In this document: positions 52,415 to 63,674 of the stretch, one piece after another
Numbering within the stretch: the stretch's first letter is position 1
Layout of the letters: every line of letters starts with the position of its first letter
NCBI GenBank assembly: GCA_954871525.1
Contig: OX940870.1
Span: forward strand, 16,957,501 to 17,021,500
DNA from: Parietaria judaica
Taxonomy: Eukaryota; Streptophyta; Magnoliopsida; Rosales; Urticaceae
DNA length: 64,000 nt
Direction: 5' to 3'
Translations under genes and position numbers: made by a program
The notes under the pieces: generated by a model
What the model was told of the DNA's origin: nothing
The model's database searches: none
What the model saw: only the letters and a program-made list of their open reading frames with translations

Positions 52415-53131
52415 TAGGGCTGAAATCAGAACCGGGAATTTGACTACTGTTTATCCCTGTCACTGAAAAAAGGGGACACCAATTTCTGTCCCAGTTTTGG
52501 TTTTGGTTTTGAAAAGTCCTTCTTTTTTTATAAATCAGAACCGGGACCGGGACCAGGACACCAACTAAAATCCTGATTTTTTTTTAACCAAAATTTGAGA
52601 CAAAAACAGGGACAAATCTGGGATAAAATCCAAGATAGAAACATGAAAAAAAAAACCAAATCCAAAATGCAAATTACCAAATCCGAGTAAATCCAAAATT
52701 TAAAATACCAAATTTTAATACTAAAGCAAAATACAAAATAAACAATTGCAAGATCTGAGTTCACGTCGTGAAATTCACAATACTAAATTCAAATCTCGGT
52801 GCAAAAAATTGAGTCTAAAATGCTAAATAGTAAATACCGAGTACAAACAATTTTTTTTTAATAACAAAACGACATATAAGAAATGACTTGTTAAATCAAT
52901 ACCGAGTAATCGCTGAAAAATAAATGATATGTTCAAATAATGGGCTGAAAAAACTAGGACAAGAAAACAGGGAATTTCATATTTTGAATTGATTTTGGTT
53001 TTGGTTTTTTAAACCAGAATCGGGACGTCCCTTTTTAGGTTATATTGAAAAGAAAAAACTTATTTTTTGCCAAAAAATTGGTCCGGTACCGAGACCAGAA
53101 CCGGGAACCGAGTACAAAATGTTTACCCCTA
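52415..53131. mobile_element. second non-autonomous hAT-type element
   Basis: 717 bp with imperfect inverted ends TAGGGCTGAAA and TTTACCCCTA, flanked by a perfect 8-bp duplication GCTAAAAT (52407-52414 and 53132-53139). Subterminal regions carry repeated CCGGGAC / GGTTTTGGTTTT motifs in opposite orientation. No transposase ORF. Confidence 0.88.
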
Positions 53132-53139
53132 GCTAAAAT

Positions 53140-53853
53140 ATACCTTGTATTGTAAGATTTTGAGGGGAGTATCGTCGAATTACTGAGTGAATTTATTTTT
53201 GATGTTCTTATAATATATAGTAGGTTACATTTACAAAATTAGAAATAAATACATTACAGAACAAAGAAATAAATACATACAAAACAAAGGCAATTTTTTA
53301 ATGTCGTATAACCATTTTGAATTAGTAAATAAACTTAATTTTATGTTATAAATTAGAAGAAATCGTTAACATCAACTATTTAAAATTTAGTTATTCAGTT
53401 AGTTATGTATATATTGAATATGATCATATCTAACTGAAAAATATATGGTTATGATCGAAGAAGAACTGAGTAGAATATATAATATATTAAATATGATCAT
53501 GTCTAACTATTAAATAAATGGGTCTGTGATCAAAGAATAACTGAGTAGAGAGAGAGAATTCAAATAATCTGACGGAATATGGAATGTGGAACCATAAACA
53601 ACAAAATCACAAACAGAACCGTAAATCACTAAAAAAGAAATGAAGTTAAATATCAGAGAGACGGAAAAGGGTGCGTAAAGGAAGGGCGAGGTCGTGAAAG
53701 AGGATGTCTCTGACTCGCGCCACCAGAGAGAATCGGCAAGTGTCATGCGCGTCGCCGGACACCGTAGAAGGTACCGAGCCACGTGGCCGATAAAACCCGG
53801 AATATAATCATAAAATAAGTAATATATGTTCTAAACAAATTCCAAAAACCTAT
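53140..53853. other. AT-rich interval with a weak minus-strand ORF
   Basis: A 90-codon minus-strand ORF (53782-53510) has a hydrophobic middle (SVSLIFNFISFLVIYG) and no family I recognise. The last 68 bases (53786-53853) are half of an imperfect direct repeat with 55486-55566. Confidence 0.35.
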
Positions 53854-55485
53854 TGTTATGTGCATTTTTCGTAACATATAAAAATTGAGCCCGTTTTGAA
53901 AAAATTCAAATCCAATCATAAAAAGTCAAAGCCCGTCATGAAAATCCAAAGGCCCGGAGCCAACGAACTAAGAAATTTGCGAGGCCCGGGGTCTAAAAGG
54001 CAAAGCCATCGAGGCGACGAAGCGACGAAGCCGACGAGGCGAAAAAGCCGACAAAGCGACGAGGTGACAAAGCCGACGAAGCGACGAGCCGACGAAGCCC
54101 CTCGTCAGAGCTTGACGAGGGCATAACTTGCAATTATTCTACACAACGAGAAGATCCGAGACTACGAAGATCTCCGGGAAATCCTACGAATTTCCTAGAA
54201 CACAACATACGGACTCACGGACAACCCGGAGGCATCAAAGACGAATCAAGAAGCACCGACGACCCCTTTTGCAGGCAAGGGGCCCCCACAACCCCCCTAT
54301 TGCAGAGAAGAAATTTGCAGGCCCCCTGGAGGTGCAATATTCAGGGAATCGGCAGACCCCAGGAGGTGCAATATCAAGGGAATTCGCAGGCCCCTACGGT
54401 GCAATTACAGGGAATTGGTTTTCCTACCCCCCCTCATTTCCACACTCACTCACAGCTTTCTCTAGAGCTTCTCTCTCTAGCTTTATCTCTCTAAAAACTC
54501 GTTTACCCTAAGGGGGAAAGGGCTTGAGTTAAGAGTTGTGATCGATCGAGAAGCAGAGTCTCTGGCATGAGAAGAAAAGTTGTTCGACGCAGCGAAGGTT
54601 TCCCTTCGTCGGGATAAGGCCCATTGTCAAGCGAGGTCACCTACCCCGACAAGGTCAAAAGAGGAAGGAACTTCCGTTCGTCGGGATAAAGCCCCTCGCC
54701 AGACGAGGTCACCTACCCCGATAAGGTGGACAAGGAGCATCCCTTGACAGGTGGGCCGCCCTCGCCAACCTTGACAAGGTCGACAAAAGAGCACACCTCG
54801 TCAGGTCAAGGCTCTCGTTGTACGTCGCCAACACGAGGGAAGTTTGACGGTGAGTTCACCAACACCAACGAGGTCAACGGAGAGCACTTCACGCCAGTAA
54901 TACCCAACCATCGGTCCAAGGGTCACCCCCGCGCCGCCAACAATGAAACTTCCGACTAGTCAAACCACATCGCCATTCACCCGCCGTTTATCACTAACCT
55001 ATAACAACGTGGGACCTGATTCTCTTAAACTGAGATACGTAGGAAGCCTCGCCCAACCATAAGCAACGGGGCACAGGCCCATTCTACCTTTTTTTACAGG
55101 TCCTCCCTCACGATAGGAGCTCGCCAAGGAAGGAAGATCACGAAGAATCATCAAGACTAGCTCGAAGCTTCATCAAGACCGGAGTTCGCCTCGACGAAGA
55201 TATCACCAAGATAAGGACTCCGCCCAGACGACGAGCTTCGCCAAGACAGGAACTTCGCCCGGACGAGGAGCTTCGGCGTGAATTGGACTTCGCCACCACA
55301 AGGGAAGTTCACCGAGGATCCTCAACGACAGCCCGGAGACTCATCCAAGACGACGGAATCGCCTCCAGCTTTGACGATCATCAGTCAACCCGCGTTGACG
55401 CATCCAATCATCATTGTGTTCAGCGGGTCAATCTCGGGACCCGAACCTTGGATCCGACTCTAAGTTAAAGTTATTTTTATGCATT
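53854..55485 (+). mobile_element. LTR/leader-like region F of unknown limits
   Basis: Begins TGTTATGTGCATTTTTCGTAACA-like (a small hairpin end, shown here in part), then ACGAAGCC-type repeats (54005-54110), a CT-rich leader (54420-54500), two copies of a 72-bp unit with GTCGGG/CCCGAC stems (54599-54732), the conserved hairpin block (about 55005-55080) and CGAGCTTCGCC-type repeats (55105-55310). Composition and order resemble the LTR plus untranslated region of a Tat-type element without gag or pol. With no second LTR its ends are not proven. Confidence 0.5.
55005..55080 (+). ncRNA. conserved hairpin block in F
   Basis: CAACGTGGGACCTGAT, inner stem TCTC (55021-55024) with GAGA (55032-55035), then TACGTAGG and GGGGCACAGG. 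Compared with A, the inner stem has changed on both sides; the outer stem keeps six of seven pairs counting one G-T. Confidence 0.5.
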
Positions 55486-55647
55486 AACCGATCAAACCCA
55501 AAATATAATCATAACATAAGTAATAATATTGTCAACCTTTTAACCTTGAAAAATAATGAAACCTATTACAGATTTTTGTGACACTGTAACTATGGATTAA
55601 CAAATAATTATATTTTGATTCAAAAGTTTTGCTAAGCATATCCAGCC

Positions 55648-57260
55648 TGTTTTTGGTGACTTTTGGTCACAGGAAAAATGGACCCCCAACAACTCAAAAC
55701 ACCCTTAGAAAGCAGAAGGAAAACTCAGGGAGCACGCGAGAAACCCGAGAACCCCCGTTCCGCCCCCGCGGCACAGGTGCCCCTGCCAAGGCAGCCCCCG
55801 AAGCCCTCATGGCGCGACCTGCGGCACGGATTCCCCTGTCAAGGAGCCGCCCCAGCCCCCATGTCGTGCTCCGCAGCACGGGTACCCCTGCCAGGGCCGT
55901 CCCCGAAGCCCTTGTGTCCCGCCCCGCGGCACGGGTGCCCCTACCAAGGAGCCGCCCGAGCCCCCTTGCCGCGCCCCGCGGCACAGATGCCCCTGCCAGG
56001 GAAGCCCCTGCAGTCCCCGTGCCGCGCCCTGCGGCACGGCTGTTCCTGCCAGGACAGCCGCCCGAGCCCCCGTGCCGCCCCTACGGCACGAGGGCCCCTG
56101 CCAGGGCAGCCCCCAAAGTCCCAGTGCCGCGCACCGCGGCACGGGTGCCTCTGCCAGGACAGCCACCCGAGCCCCCGTGCTGCCCTTGCGGCACGAGTGC
56201 CCCTACCAGGGCAGCCGCTCGAGTCCCCGTTACGCGCCCCCCGGCACGGGTGCCCCTGCCAGGGCAACCTCCCGAGCCCCTGTGCCGCCCCTGTGGCACG
56301 GATGCCCATGCCAGGGAAGCCACCCAAGCCCCCGTGCCGCTTCTGCGGCACGGGTGCCCCTGCCAGGGCAGCCACCCAAGCCTCTTGAGCCCTCGTGCTG
56401 CCCCTTATGGCACAGGCGCCCTTGCCAAGCTGCCTTCTTAAGCCTCCGGAGCCACCCAAGCCTAACCATCCAAACTCAAGGAGAGCTCCACTCATGCCAA
56501 ACACTTCCTTACCCTCCAAGGAACTTACTAGGCCCCTAGGAATGACCCTTCTACCCTAAAGAACTTGCCTTATCACGTGAGGATGTCTTCTCCGCGCACA
56601 AATTACCCAAATTCCCTTATGTGAGTCTTACTTACATGAATCACTCTCCCATTTCCCATTAACCCCCAAAATGCCCTTCATTACACTCTCCTCATCGAAA
56701 TGACTCCATATGCCCTCCATTATGTACCATAATGCTCTTGTGGGATATCTTTTCGTTTGGAAATACTTCCTTACTCCTAGACCCTCGAAAAGTCTATAAG
56801 TACCACCCCATTTTAGATGAATCACATCATCATCTTAACTTGCCCTTACTATGCGCAAATCTCTCCTCCCCACAAAGAAACATTGAATTCTCTGTTTTTC
56901 CCTTCTCCTTACTATGCCGATTTCTCCTTATTTCGAGCTTGAAGGAAGTTCTCAAGATCTAAGCCTTGCCTTGCTCCTTTCTTCATAGAATCCGAGCAAG
57001 TAAGGAAAATCATCACCCAAAGGATTTCGGCCATCATTAGCCTCCTTTTCACCACCAAAAACACCCTCCCATCTCCACCAAAAAACCGATTCCTTACCAC
57101 CCCCAAGGGAGGTTTCGATCACACCCATAAATACCCTCGAAGGCCGACTTCTTTAAACCACCCGTGTGAGATTTCGGCCTCCATTAAGACAGGTGCTCCT
57201 CGCCGTCTAGCAAGGAGTCGGAAGCCCTCCCATCCGGTGAGGCTGAGTTTTCTTTAGCAA
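55648..57260 (+). promoter_or_regulatory. putative LTR/promoter region of element G
   Basis: Starts at a possible LTR edge TGTTTTTGGTGAC, contains a GC-rich minisatellite (55768-56436), an AT-richer part, and TCTATAAGTACC (about 56790) followed by a leader with CTCCTCCCC and TTCTCC runs (56860-56960). This is the U3-R arrangement of an LTR read on the plus strand, upstream of the gag at 58937. The end of the LTR and the primer-binding site are not recognisable. Confidence 0.45.
55768..56436. repeat. 52-53 bp GC-rich minisatellite
   Basis: About 12.5 copies of a unit GCGGCACGGGTGCCCCTGCC + GGGCAGCC..CGAGCCCCCGTGCCGC. The unit boundary GTGCCGC-(CCC)-GCGGCAC is an inverted repeat, so each junction can form a strong stem. 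All frames are open on both strands because of it. Confidence 0.93.
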
Positions 57261-57299
57261 CACCAACGAGTTTGTAATACCTCGCGCACATCAATTCAG

Positions 57300-57680
57300 T
57301 ACTGGAAGAGGAAAAAAGTACAACTTCGCCTCGCCGAAGCTCTGCCCACAAAAAGGCGGCAGTCTTCGCTCCTCAAAGCTCTCCCCTCTTTTTTCCATTT
57401 GTCCACGTGACAAATTAGGCACCGCACCTCCGCTTAGGCGAAGCTCTGCCCACATCGATAGCCGGTCCCCTAGACGGTTAAGGAGGCTCACCTTTGGCTT
57501 GCCAAAGCTCTGTGCACCTTGCGAGTCGGTCATCAAACCACTTAGGCACGCACCTCTGCTTAGGCAAAGCTCGGCCCACATCGATATCCGGTCCCCTAGA
57601 CAGTTAAGGAGGCTCACCTTGGGCTTGCCAAAGCTCTGTCCACCTCGCGAGTCGGTCCTCGGACCACTTAAGCACTGCAT
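57300..57680. repeat. 126-bp repeats upstream of gag G
   Basis: Two copies (about 57421-57546 and 57547-57672) of a unit with GCTTAGGCGAAGCTCTGCC and CCGGTCCCCTAGACGGTTAA, plus a partial, more diverged copy before (57320-57420). Confidence 0.8.
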
Positions 57681-57842
57681 CTTTGGCTCCTCCAAGGCTC
57701 TGCTCTACGTACGGGCTATTCTTCTAAGAATAGTTCGTCCTCGGTGCCTTTGTATCTTACCCAAAGTATCGCTTTAAACCCTCGGGGACTATTAGCGGAT
57801 CTAGTACCACTATCTCCGCTAACCCCTATTTATCACCTAAAA

Positions 57843-57915
57843 GCGAACTACGTAACGGCTTGATCCCTGAGGTAGGGTATGTAGGCAACCCGTAATTAAC
57901 AAGGTGGGCACAACC
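57843..57915 (+). ncRNA. conserved hairpin block of element G
   Basis: GCGAACTACGTAACGGCTTGAT, here shown shortened: outer arms CTACGTA (57848-57854) and TATGTAG (57878-57884, one G-T pair), inner arms CCCT (57865-57868) and AGGG (57874-57877), then GGCAACCC and GGGCACAACC. Same architecture as A at 6474-6546 with compensatory inner-stem change; here it lies before gag, not after pol. Confidence 0.58.
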
Positions 57916-57959
57916 ATAATAATAAACAACCCCCCTAAGCCCCCCAGTACTAAGGGCCA

Positions 57960-58505
57960 AAGCCGAGCCGGTAATCTTATTCCCATCAACGCTCTAAGTA
58001 CCTAGCCACCCATTGACGACACACAAAGGGTACGCCGAGCCGGGAATCTTATTCCCCTCAACTCTCTAATTACCTAGCCACCTCCCGACGACAGACGAAG
58101 GGTACGCCAAGCCGGGAATCTTATTCCCATCAACGCTCTATGTATCTAGCCACCTTCCGAAGAAAAGAATAAGGGTACGCCGAGCCGATAATCTTATTCT
58201 CATCAACGCTCTAAGTACCTAGCCACCTCCCATACGACCAAGGGGTACGTGGAGCCGAGAATCCTATTCTCGTCAACACTCACGTGCCGAAACTCCCCCA
58301 GAGGTCGGCTCTAGGGTGTGACGGGCCAGGAATCCTATTCCTATCAACGCTCGCACACTTGGCCACCTCGAAGAGCACGGCGTAGCAGGTCGGGAATCCC
58401 ATTCCCGACAAGGCCCAAGCGCTCAGCCTCTCCAACAAAGGGAGAGGAGGAAGCGTGGATAGCAGCTAGGCACCGCGGAATCTTATTCCAGGTGCGGGGG
58501 CAGCG
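57960..58505 (+). repeat. ~72-bp array with one hairpin per unit (element G)
   Basis: Seven diverging units, plus an eighth hairpin. Each has a core (x)GGGAAT-CTT-ATTCCC flanked by GCCGAGCC and ATCAACGCTCTAAGTACC. Cores: 57970-57984, 58042-58056, 58114-58128, 58187-58201, 58257-58271, 58328-58342, 58392-58406 and 58487-58499. Units with GAGAAT have ATTCTC opposite. The last is extended by GCACC/GGTGC arms. Confidence 0.85.
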
Positions 58506-58936
58506 AAGACCCGAGGAATCTCCTAGTTACTTCCCACCGTGCGGTCACCGGGTCTGGCCTGGGATTGGACACGCGGCCGGGATAATTGTCGTCCCTATAA
58601 ACGCGGAGATATACCTCGAGCCCCTTTGAAGCAACCATATATTATATGCACCATAGACCATTTTGCGGATGATAAAGAGGGACCCACCCTTGAAGAATCT
58701 CTGCACGAAGACAACTTTCTTTAAAGAAAGGGATCCACCCTCGGAGCATCCCTCCCAAAGATGACGAGCCAGCACGCCGAAGTTAACAAAAGTGAGTAGG
58801 ACCTATCAAACCGCGGCAAGGAACTGCCATACCTGACAATTCTCCAAAAAACCTTGAACGGACCATCCAAGAACTGGAAAAAAAACTCGAGAAGCTCCGG
58901 GAAAAACACAAGAGAGAGCCTCCCCGACAACGCGCG

Positions 58937-60289
58937 ATGAAGAAAATTGCGTACGCTCCTCATCTCATCATGAAAAAATGCATCCGAGATTCAAGAATTG
59001 TCGGTGATCTTTCTTACGATAGTTCGAGTGACCCCTTCACCCACACAATACGATATGAAACACGCATAGCGCGAGGCGGCTGGGATAAAGACACCAAGAG
59101 GAGAGCATTCGCGTTCTCCTTCGAAGGGGATGCACTCACATGGTTTTGGCAGCTCCCCAGAGATCCAAGAAGCACATACCAGGAGATAAAGGATAGTTTC
59201 CTCCTCAAATTCTCCGAAAAGAAGATGGAACACTTAAGAGCCTTCAAGCCGGGGAAGGAGGAGGCAGTGCGGCCCTACTTGGATAGATTTCTTAGAGACG
59301 CTGGGAGAATGAACTAATTCATAGAAATATACGCGATCCTCGCCTTCACCATCGGGTAATCCGACGACGAGTTTGCGGGAGTGATTTACGATCAGAAGCC
59401 CCTAACCATAGAGGACCTGATCCAACACGTAAAAGAACTCCTAGCAGAATTCCCAACAGGAGCGATGCCTATAATGGACCACCGATGAAGAAAGGTCTTA
59501 AAAGAAGAAGCGGGCGACAGCGAGCCAGAGACACAAGACCCTGATAGAAGAAAAGGAAGAAACTCCTGGCAAAATTTCATATATACGCTCTCTCACCACA
59601 CTCCCCATGGGCCCCAGGGACGATCACAAGACGCCAAGAACTTCATCGTGCAGACATCCCCCCTAAAGGAGATCCTAAAAACCCATCAGGGAAAGTTCAC
59701 CACGCCGCAAGGGCGGTCAAAGAAGTCAGAATGTGACCCAACCAAGTTTTGCAAACTCCATCAAGGATACGGGCACGATACGTCGGAATTCATGCACCTC
59801 AGGAGACAGGTCGAGACCCTCATCTAATAGGGGCAATTAGGAGAATACGCTGTGAAGACAGCCAGTAGAGACGACACTACGCTTGTGTTTTGGTGTCAGG
59901 ATACCCAAGCGTACTATGAGAGTCACGAAAACACCGGATCTCGGAAAAAGAAGTACCAGAAGGCGGGAGAATCCGCTCAAACGACCACCTTCTTAGGAAA
60001 CCTAGGCCCCCGCCCAAAGGGCTCGGAAAAGAACGAAAACGGCTACACACCGCTAATGCTCTCCACAGAGACAATATTCTTCAACCATCCGGAAAGTTAC
60101 TTTAAACCAATACTTGGAGACGACAGCCAAGGCTATGACGAGTCAAAAATTTGTAGGCTCCACCAAGCCCGTGTACATCTAACTTCCGAATGCACCTCCC
60201 TCAGAGACCAGGTGGAGGAATTGGTCCAACAAGGTGAATTTCTGGAGTACGTTGTTACCACAGACGAAGAGATTGACATCCTCACATAA
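58937..60289 (+). pseudogene. gag of element G
   Basis: Capsid-type protein. Core domain YETRIARGGWDKDTKRRAF, FEGDALTWFWQLP and FLLKFSEKKMEHLRAFKPG (59040-59260), with PYLDRFLRDAGRM, then two zinc-knuckle-like units: CKLHQGYGHDTSE (last Cys replaced, about 59745-59790) and CRLHQARVHLTSEC (complete C-x2-H-x4-H-x4-C, about 60150-60190), each followed by a L-R-x-Q-V-E-x-L helix. Stops near 59315, 59357, 59486 and 59825. The frame ends at 60287. No protease or RT follows: pol is missing. Confidence 0.88.
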
Positions 60290-60595
60290 AGAAAGGAAAC
60301 ACCATCACCTGTACATACCCGATGCTCCCCACTCGGGAAAGATCCTTCACAGGATACTATCTTCTACGCTTTCCAAGAAAGGTCACAGCCGACACAACAC
60401 TTCTACGATCCAGTTCTCCAAAGTGCTTCCGGAAGAACGTTTACTTTCCACCAAAAGACTCCTCGCAAGAGATCAGAGCCAGGTCGCCAAGAAGAAGCTC
60501 GAGCCTCCGCGTGAGAACCACCCTCTTCCACCAATGCCGCCCGCCAACCCCGCTTCATCTAGGATCTGACGACTTGTGCGTCGGACTATTCAATA
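60290..60595. other. junction between gag G and the accessory gene
   Basis: Open in two frames but with no motif I recognise; Arg/Ser/Pro-rich. The point where pol was lost or where another element joins must be here or at 60596. Confidence 0.4.
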
Positions 60596-63500
60596 GGAAT
60601 TGCGTTGATTTGAACAAGTCCTTTTCCTTCGAGGAGTTCGACCCCGAGCTTCGCCACGATAATGGTATTCCTTTGGCGCTTGTCCCTGTTTTTTACAGGT
60701 AATCAAATATTTAGCTCATACCTTTCGTACGTGACTTTTTCAGGTTCTCTTTGCAATCCCACGGGCGTTCTGGCGAACGCTTGCGAGGTTGAGAATCGGT
60801 CTTTGGAGGTTTCCATCACGGCCGAGGTAGTTCACAATGCTGAGGCCAGAGGCGAGATCCAGAGCGGCAGCCCGTCTTTGGCTGCGGGCTCGGCCAGACC
60901 TGTCACTGGCATGCTGAGGCTTTGCCTGCCTCCTGCTGCTCCTACCACTTCTTGTGGGGATCGGATTCCTCCCGTCATCGAGCTGGCGGTTCGGAGTCTG
61001 GTCATGAGGAATCGGAGCGGACGTCTCCCACCGACGTTAGTGCACCCAGTGAAGTTTCTCAAGGGGTAGGTATGAAGAAGGTGACGCCTCCTAGGCGGAG
61101 GCATTTCGTGTTGAAGGGCGTGAAGCGGGCCTCACCTTCCTTATCTGGGTGCGGTGTGCGGAAGCGAGCAAAGACATCCGCGGATGTTGAATCTTCGGAG
61201 TGTGATCGTGCGGCTTCCTTGCCCACATGTCCTGTGGTTGTGGCAAGACGGTCGGTTTCTCGCGCTTACGGTCTCAAGGAGAAGTCGTCAACTTCTTCCC
61301 GAGCTGCCGAGGAAGCTTTGTCGCGCTCTCTGCCGGCCCTGATTGTTGTCTTTAGGATGGCGGTTTAGAAGGCAATCTTCTGCTATGGCGGGCTAATGTT
61401 TCCGAGAGGTTGGTGCCGGATCTGGCACCTAGAGTTGAGGGGCCCGCCGGGGTGGCCCCTTCGCTGACTTGTAATGGTCGTGTCCTCGATACTACGGACA
61501 TGGATGTTAGCAGTGTGATTACTGATGTTGTCTTGGAGAGTTCTTACGCCTTTAACAAGTTAACGTTGAGGCATGGGCTTCGGGTTCCTGAGCCCGACAA
61601 TCGCCCAAGCAATCCTGCTTCGAGGGAAGTCGTCGTTCACCTTGACAGTTTGAACAACGGGATGGGCCTTCCTTTGTGCCCGGTCATTCGTCAGTTGCTC
61701 TCGTTGCTTGGTGTTCACCCTATGCACCTCACTCCGGCGTGCTATCGATACATCGTGGTCCCCCACACGACTTGGGCTAAGGATTTGGGCCGACATGTAA
61801 ATTTGGTGGATATTCGCACGTTCTTCACCTTATGTCGCTCTGCCGAGACATGCGGGTATTACCCTCGGGTGTCCTCGATGATTGAGGTGGAGAACTGGCT
61901 AGGGCTCTTAGAGGGGTGGCAGAGTCGTTGGGTGTCGGCTCCTTCCCGCCTTTTTGGTGCTACTCCGCGGGCGTTCGGTGTTTTGAAGATACTCCCGCTT
62001 GCCGGCTGTCCCATGGCGGGTTCTAAGATCAAGGAGTTTTATGGACGTACCGTTCGTGGCCGTGCCAGGTTTGCACGGTGCTTGGCTACACCCCTTTTCC
62101 GCTGCTTGAGGGGAGAGGACGACAGAGGCTTTCGGCCAGCTGAGCCTATGGTTAGGAACCTTGAGGTAGATGCCACTGAGAGTGTTGAGCCGACACCATC
62201 AGAGCCTTCCGCTGTAGTGCCATTGGGAGGTGACATCCCCCCTCCGGTGGTAGTTATGTCTCCTACTTCCACTGCTTGGAGCGTGTCTCCAGGTGGCAGT
62301 TGCTTCCTTGAGTATAGTAGTGACTTATTTCTCCATATTTTATTCTAACATGGTTGACCTTTCCGTTGTGCAAGTCCAGCTCTGAAGAAGTTTCCCCTCG
62401 GATGATTAACTCGACCAGCGGAGCTGATATGGCCACATCGAGCGCTTCTGTCGCCTCGATCTTCCCGACAAAAGGGAAACGTAAGCGTTTGGAGTTTTTT
62501 GGTCATTCTTTGGAGCGTGCCCCGGTCTGTAGGGCGAAGGCCATTGAGCCTTCGGCTCCTACTGCCAGCGAGGGGTCCTGTCCTCGAGGCAGCGTTTATC
62601 TGATGTTGCTCTTGAAGGTGGTGGCGAATCTATGAGGCGGATTCCCCACGTGTCTACTCCTTTGGATGGTCCAGGGGACCGGAGGAAAGATCGTCTTCTG
62701 GGGGGTCTCCGCACACGCATCATGGTGATGGTTAGTCAAGATATGATGGTGGTCCTCTGTTACGCCGGCTTGTGGCTGCTGAGATGAGAAAGGTGATGTC
62801 CCAGGACCTCTCACGAGTAGCAGAGATGGGGGTTGTGGAGTGCACTAATTCCTTAGCCGACTTGGCTCACCAGGTGAGTAGCTTCTCCATTTTTCAGTTG
62901 CAGGTGTGCTTCTAATCTGTATGTTTTGACCTTCCTTGTGTTTTGCAGTTTCTGTCCCGGTGCACACATAACACAGCGAAGATCCATGCCGTCTTTGAGG
63001 AGGTCAAGACCATGACTAGTGACAAAAGCCGCCTGATGGTGGAGCGTGATGATCTTCGTAAGGAGGCGGAGTCCTTGTGAAAGGAGATCGAGGATGCCCA
63101 CGGTTGTGGAGTGACTGCGAGACGCGAGGCTGCTTCGTCCGAGTTAAAGGAGGCCCAGAGCTCTTTGCGAAAGGTCAAGGATGAGTTCAGCGAAACGCGG
63201 GATGTGGCAGATGAGCGTCGGCTGACGCTTGATCGTTCCCTCATTAGGGTGAGCAATCTCGAGCGCGAGCTAGAGTCTACGCTTGATCGTGCTGCGACTT
63301 CCTCTTCGAGGGTGGCGGCCTTGGAGCTTCAATTGCGTGAGAGAGATGAGGTCTTGAGTTCTCATCAGGTGGCCCTAGCCGCGGCTGAGGCCCAGATTAG
63401 CGAGGTCCGAGGCGCTTCTGAGCGTGCCGAGGCTGAGAGGACGGCGACCTGGGAGGCTGCGTCGAGTGACATGTTCTGGGGGGGCTTCGTGGAGTTCCAT

Positions 63501-63674
63501 CACTGTTTCTTCCGCGAGAGTGTTGATCGGGAGGTAGACATGGGGTTCCTCGATGGTATGCAGAATCCTGAGGAGTTTCGTCAGCAGTTGATGGGTCCGG
63601 TTGATCCAGAGATGGATCCTTCTGGGCGCCTGGATCTTATTGGCTCGGAGGAGGAGAGCAACATGTCTGAATGA
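60596..63674 (+). pseudogene. spliced coiled-coil accessory gene (homologue of antisense genes)
   Basis: Same gene type as in A, B and C, but on the same strand as gag. A first exon ends at PLALVPVFYR; intron about 60701-60751 (GTAATC..TTTCAG). Next comes a basic section with GMKKVTPPRRRHFVLKGVKR and GVRKRAK, then the N-terminal-type domain (61410-62348: MGLPLCPVIRQLLSLLGVH, HLTPACYRYIV, GRHVNLVDIRTFFTL). Introns about 62310-62380 and 62871-62949 (GTGAGT..TTGCAG) lead to a coiled coil FLSRCTHNTAKIHAVFEE ... RRLTLDRSLIRVSNLERELE and an acidic end at 63674. A stop near 63079 and frame changes near 61370 are seen. Its order, basic section before the domain, differs from A. Confidence 0.78.
61123..61173 (+). 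other. bipartite NLS-like motif in accessory protein of G
   Basis: Codes KRASPSLSGCGVRKRAK. Confidence 0.55.

Noticed and set aside
53854..55485. F as a solo LTR with a CCTAT target duplication
   Set aside because: CCTAT on the right is 76 bases inside a longer repeat and the sequence before it does not end in CA; borders are unproven.
55629..56441. 270-residue Pro/Ala/Arg-rich ORF and its overlapping ORFs in other frames
   Set aside because: Every frame on both strands is open because of the GC-rich 52-53 bp minisatellite; no start context or domain supports a protein.
57960..58505. CRISPR array
   Set aside because: Units diverge across their full length with no unique spacers, and the DNA is a plant retrotransposon.
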